From the NCBI GenBank assembly GCA_031291675.1, contig JARLIO010000041.1, positions 62,001 to 126,000 of the forward strand: a stretch of DNA of 64,000 nt, written 5' to 3'. The stretch's first letter is position 1. Every line of letters starts with the position of its first letter. The notes below the pieces were generated by a model. It searched no databases and was not told the DNA's origin. It saw only the letters and a list, made by a program, of their open reading frames with translations. This DNA comes from Azospirillaceae bacterium. GTDB lineage: Bacteria; Pseudomonadota; Alphaproteobacteria; Azospirillales; Azospirillaceae. The position numbers and the translations under genes were made by a program. Below, one piece after another: positions 62,270 to 64,000 of the stretch.

Positions 62270-63070
62270 TCACGCCCGATCCGTCTCTCTGCGAGCGACA
62301 ATCTCCTGACGCAGGATCCGCACAATATCTTGCTTGAGCCGACTGAATGCAGGATCCGCAATCAGCGCCTCATAACACCGTGGTCGCGGAAACGGGATCG
62401 GAATATCGAGCGTGATCCGCCCGGGCCGGCGACTCATCACGGCGACGCGATCCGCCAGAAAAAGCGCCTCCTCGATGTCGTGTGTCACAAACAGCACCGT
62501 CGAAACCGCTTGGCCGCGGGCGGCCAGCAGGGTTTCCTGCATCTCAAGCCGGGTCTGCGCATCCAGGGCGCCGAACGGCTCGTCCATCAGGAGTATGCGC
62601 GGGTTTGAGATCCAGGCCCGCGCGATGGCGACGCGCTGGCGCATTCCTCCTGAAAGTTCATAGGGTGCGTGGTTCTCGAAGCCACCCAGCCCCATTTTCT
62701 CGATGAGTTCCAACGCTTGCGCACGATAGGTGGACGGCGCGACACCGGATAAGCGGGGCGCAAAGGTGACGTTGTCGATCACCGACAACCAGGGAAACAG
62801 AGAGGCATCCTGGAACACAACGCCCCGGTCTGGTCCCGGCCGCCCAACCGGCTCTCCCGCAATCAGGATACGGCCCTCGGTTGGCCCCTCGAAGCCCGCC
62901 AGCATATCCAGAATTGTCGACTTGCCGCATCCGCTCGGACCCAGCAGGCAAAGGAACTCCCCCTCGCCAATATTGAGCGAGACATCCCGAATTGCCCAGG
63001 TTTCCTGGCGGGTGCGCTGGGCGCGAAAGCATTTACTGACACTCTGGAGTTCAATCAGCGGCGCGACCAT
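62270..63070 (-). CDS. Second sulfonate-type ABC importer ATPase
   Basis: A 266-residue ATPase of the SsuB/TauB family. Walker A is GPSGCGKSTILDMLAGFEG, the signature LSGGMRQRVAIARA, Walker B ILLMDEPFGALDAQTR, and the H-loop TVLFVTHDIEEALFLADRV. ATG 63070 lies three bases after the permease stop. It pairs with the permease and partial binding protein upstream. Confidence 0.9.
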   Translation of the reverse strand: MVAPLIELQSVSKCFRAQRTRQETWAIRDVSLNIGEGEFLCLLGPSGCGKSTILDMLAGFEGPTEGRILIAGEPVGRPGPDRGVVFQDASLFPWLSVIDNVTFAPRLSGVAPSTYRAQALELIEKMGLGGFENHAPYELSGGMRQRVAIARAWISNPRILLMDEPFGALDAQTRLEMQETLLAARGQAVSTVLFVTHDIEEALFLADRVAVMSRRPGRITLDIPIPFPRPRCYEALIADPAFSRLKQDIVRILRQEIVARRETDRA

Positions 63071-63073
63071 CGA

Positions 63074-63853
63074 TCAACTCCGCCCCGCCCACGGGGTTAC
63101 CCACCGCTGCAGCCCGACAATTGCCAGATCAAGAACATAGCCGGTCAGCCCGAGCAACACGATTCCCAGCATCACAATATCGGTGCGCAGATACGCCGAC
63201 GCGTTGACCGCCATCCAACCCAGTCCCGCGTCAGCTGCGATCATCTCGGCAGCGATCAAGGTTGTCCAGCCGATCCCCAACGAAAGCCGCACGGCAACGA
63301 ACAGTTCGGGAGCCATTTGAGGCAGCATCACATGGCGAAACAGCGCAAATCCATGGGCGCCGAGCACTTTGCCCGCGCGGATCTGCTGGCGCCGCACATT
63401 CGCAACGGCAGCCGCCGCGCCGACGACAATACTCAATGAGGCGGACAAGAAAATCAGAAACACTTTCGAGAACTCACCAATTCCGAACCACAGAATGACC
63501 AGCGGGATCAGCGCGAGCTTCGGCAGGGGCCGCAGGAACTGGACGAACGGATCGATCAGGCCGGCGAAGATCGGCGAAATCCCGATCATGACGCCGAGGG
63601 GGATGCCGACGATGACGGCAGCGACGAACGCAACGAGCGCCCGCCCAAGGCTGAGACCGACATGCACCCACAAAGGTGAGCCTCTGTAGCCATGGCGCAA
63701 GAGATCGACCGCTGTGGCCAGGACCTCGGTCGGCGGCGGCAGGAACAAGGGATCGACAAGTCCATAACGTGCCGCTGACTCCCATGCCACGGTCACACTC
63801 GTGACGGAAACCAGCCCCAAGACAAGCCTGCGGACGCCTTCGCCCTCGTTCAA
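63074..63853 (-). CDS. Second sulfonate-type ABC importer permease
   Basis: A 259-residue permease of the SsuC/TauC family with six hydrophobic segments. Features are DPLFLPPPTEVLATAVDLL, GIPLGVMIGISPIFAGLIDP, FLRPLPKLALIPLVILWFG and the EAA loop KVLGAHGFALFRHVMLPQ. The start is taken as TTG 63853, whose bases overlap the TGA of the upstream binding-protein gene, implying coupled translation; a later start cannot be excluded. Confidence 0.88.
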   Translation of the reverse strand: MNEGEGVRRLVLGLVSVTSVTVAWESAARYGLVDPLFLPPPTEVLATAVDLLRHGYRGSPLWVHVGLSLGRALVAFVAAVIVGIPLGVMIGISPIFAGLIDPFVQFLRPLPKLALIPLVILWFGIGEFSKVFLIFLSASLSIVVGAAAAVANVRRQQIRAGKVLGAHGFALFRHVMLPQMAPELFVAVRLSLGIGWTTLIAAEMIAADAGLGWMAVNASAYLRTDIVMLGIVLLGLTGYVLDLAIVGLQRWVTPWAGRS

Positions 63854-64000
63854 GCCGGAAATGCCTTGTTGAGCAAATCGTAATTGACGGTCTGGGCAAA
63901 GGAGCCCGGGATGCCGTCGCGCTGGATCTCTCCGGTGTCGGCCAGGAATTTCGCGACATCATCGAGCGCCCGAACCATGGGGGCGTCCTTGCCGGACTCC
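63850..64000 (-). CDS. C-terminal part of a sulfonate-type solute-binding protein (window edge)
   Basis: The last 49 codons of a gene that enters from the right edge. The visible end (VRALDDVAKFLADTGEIQRD, then TVNYDLLNKAF) matches the C-terminus of SsuA/NitT-type binding proteins. With the following permease and ATPase genes it makes a second complete sulfonate-type importer. Confidence 0.8.
   Translation of the reverse strand, partial: ESGKDAPMVRALDDVAKFLADTGEIQRDGIPGSFAQTVNYDLLNKAFPA

Noticed and set aside
61908-62273. Minus-strand 121-codon frame as a gene
   Set aside because: There is no family similarity and no ribosome site, and its start overlaps the end of the neighbouring importer gene region. 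Reported only as intergenic.

Overview
The window is GC-rich, densely coding DNA with short operons, ATGA-type gene overlaps and ABC importers of the sulfonate, branched-chain, sugar and polar amino-acid types. This suggests an alphaproteobacterium, probably a purple non-sulfur or other Rhodospirillales-like organism; the assignment is an inference from gene content. Almost everything from 4.6 kb onward concerns getting sulfur when sulfate is scarce, so the window reads as a sulfur-scavenging island. No tRNA, rRNA, CRISPR array or intact insertion sequence was recognised.

Layout. 0-4.6 kb: a chemoreceptor and a sensor kinase whose response regulator survives only as a 3' stub. 4.6-10.8 kb (minus strand): a sulfate-binding protein and a SulP permease, then a family 2A encapsulin, its cysteine desulfurase cargo and a truncated serine acetyltransferase. 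11-18 kb (minus): a B3/4-domain protein and a sugar-type ABC importer with two binding proteins. 18.4-23 kb: a decayed organosulfur module (frameshifted flavin monooxygenase, orphan MetQ-like protein, SfnB-like fragment), a fatty acid desaturase and a PhnD-like protein. 23-26.5 kb: a sulfonate-type ABC importer and a small membrane protein. 26.6-35.6 kb: two copies of a nitrogenase-like methylthio-alkane reductase (MAR) locus. 35.7-43.1 kb: three transsulfuration/sulfhydrylation enzymes and an amino-acid importer lacking its ATPase. 43.4-50.9 kb: a 2-oxoglutarate-type dioxygenase, SsuD, an acetyltransferase, two SfnB-like oxidoreductases and a DmoA-like monooxygenase. 50.9-56 kb: a complete Liv-type importer. 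56.1-59.5 kb (minus): ABC-type ATPase, G3E-type GTPase, NifS-like desulfurase and Fe-S protein. 59.7-64 kb: an MFS pump with a divergent TetR regulator, and part of a second sulfonate-type importer.

How the parts fit. In the known MAR pathway (described from Rhodospirillum rubrum) a NifB-like protein makes the cofactor, a NifH-like reductase feeds electrons, and the DK protein cleaves C-S bonds of volatile methylthio compounds to methanethiol, which O-acetylhomoserine sulfhydrylase turns into methionine. All these parts are here. The oxidative route (SfnB, DmoA, SsuD) and several importers supply sulfur from other organosulfur compounds, and the encapsulin may store sulfur.

The strongest new observations are these. 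(1) The first marDK pair is preceded by a scar in which the start of the nifX-like gene is fused to the end of marH, with a short shared sequence at the junction. This shows that a complete nifX-B-H-D-K locus was duplicated and lost its middle. (2) A palindrome, CCATA-N7-TATGG, lies directly after the -10 box of both mar promoters and of the ATPase-GTPase-NifS-FeS operon at 59.5 kb, and a diverged relative precedes sfnB. This ties the uncharacterised 56-59.5 kb operon to MAR, and it is my best candidate for an undescribed MAR maturation system. (3) Several deletion scars and frameshifts show that the island is being actively remodelled.
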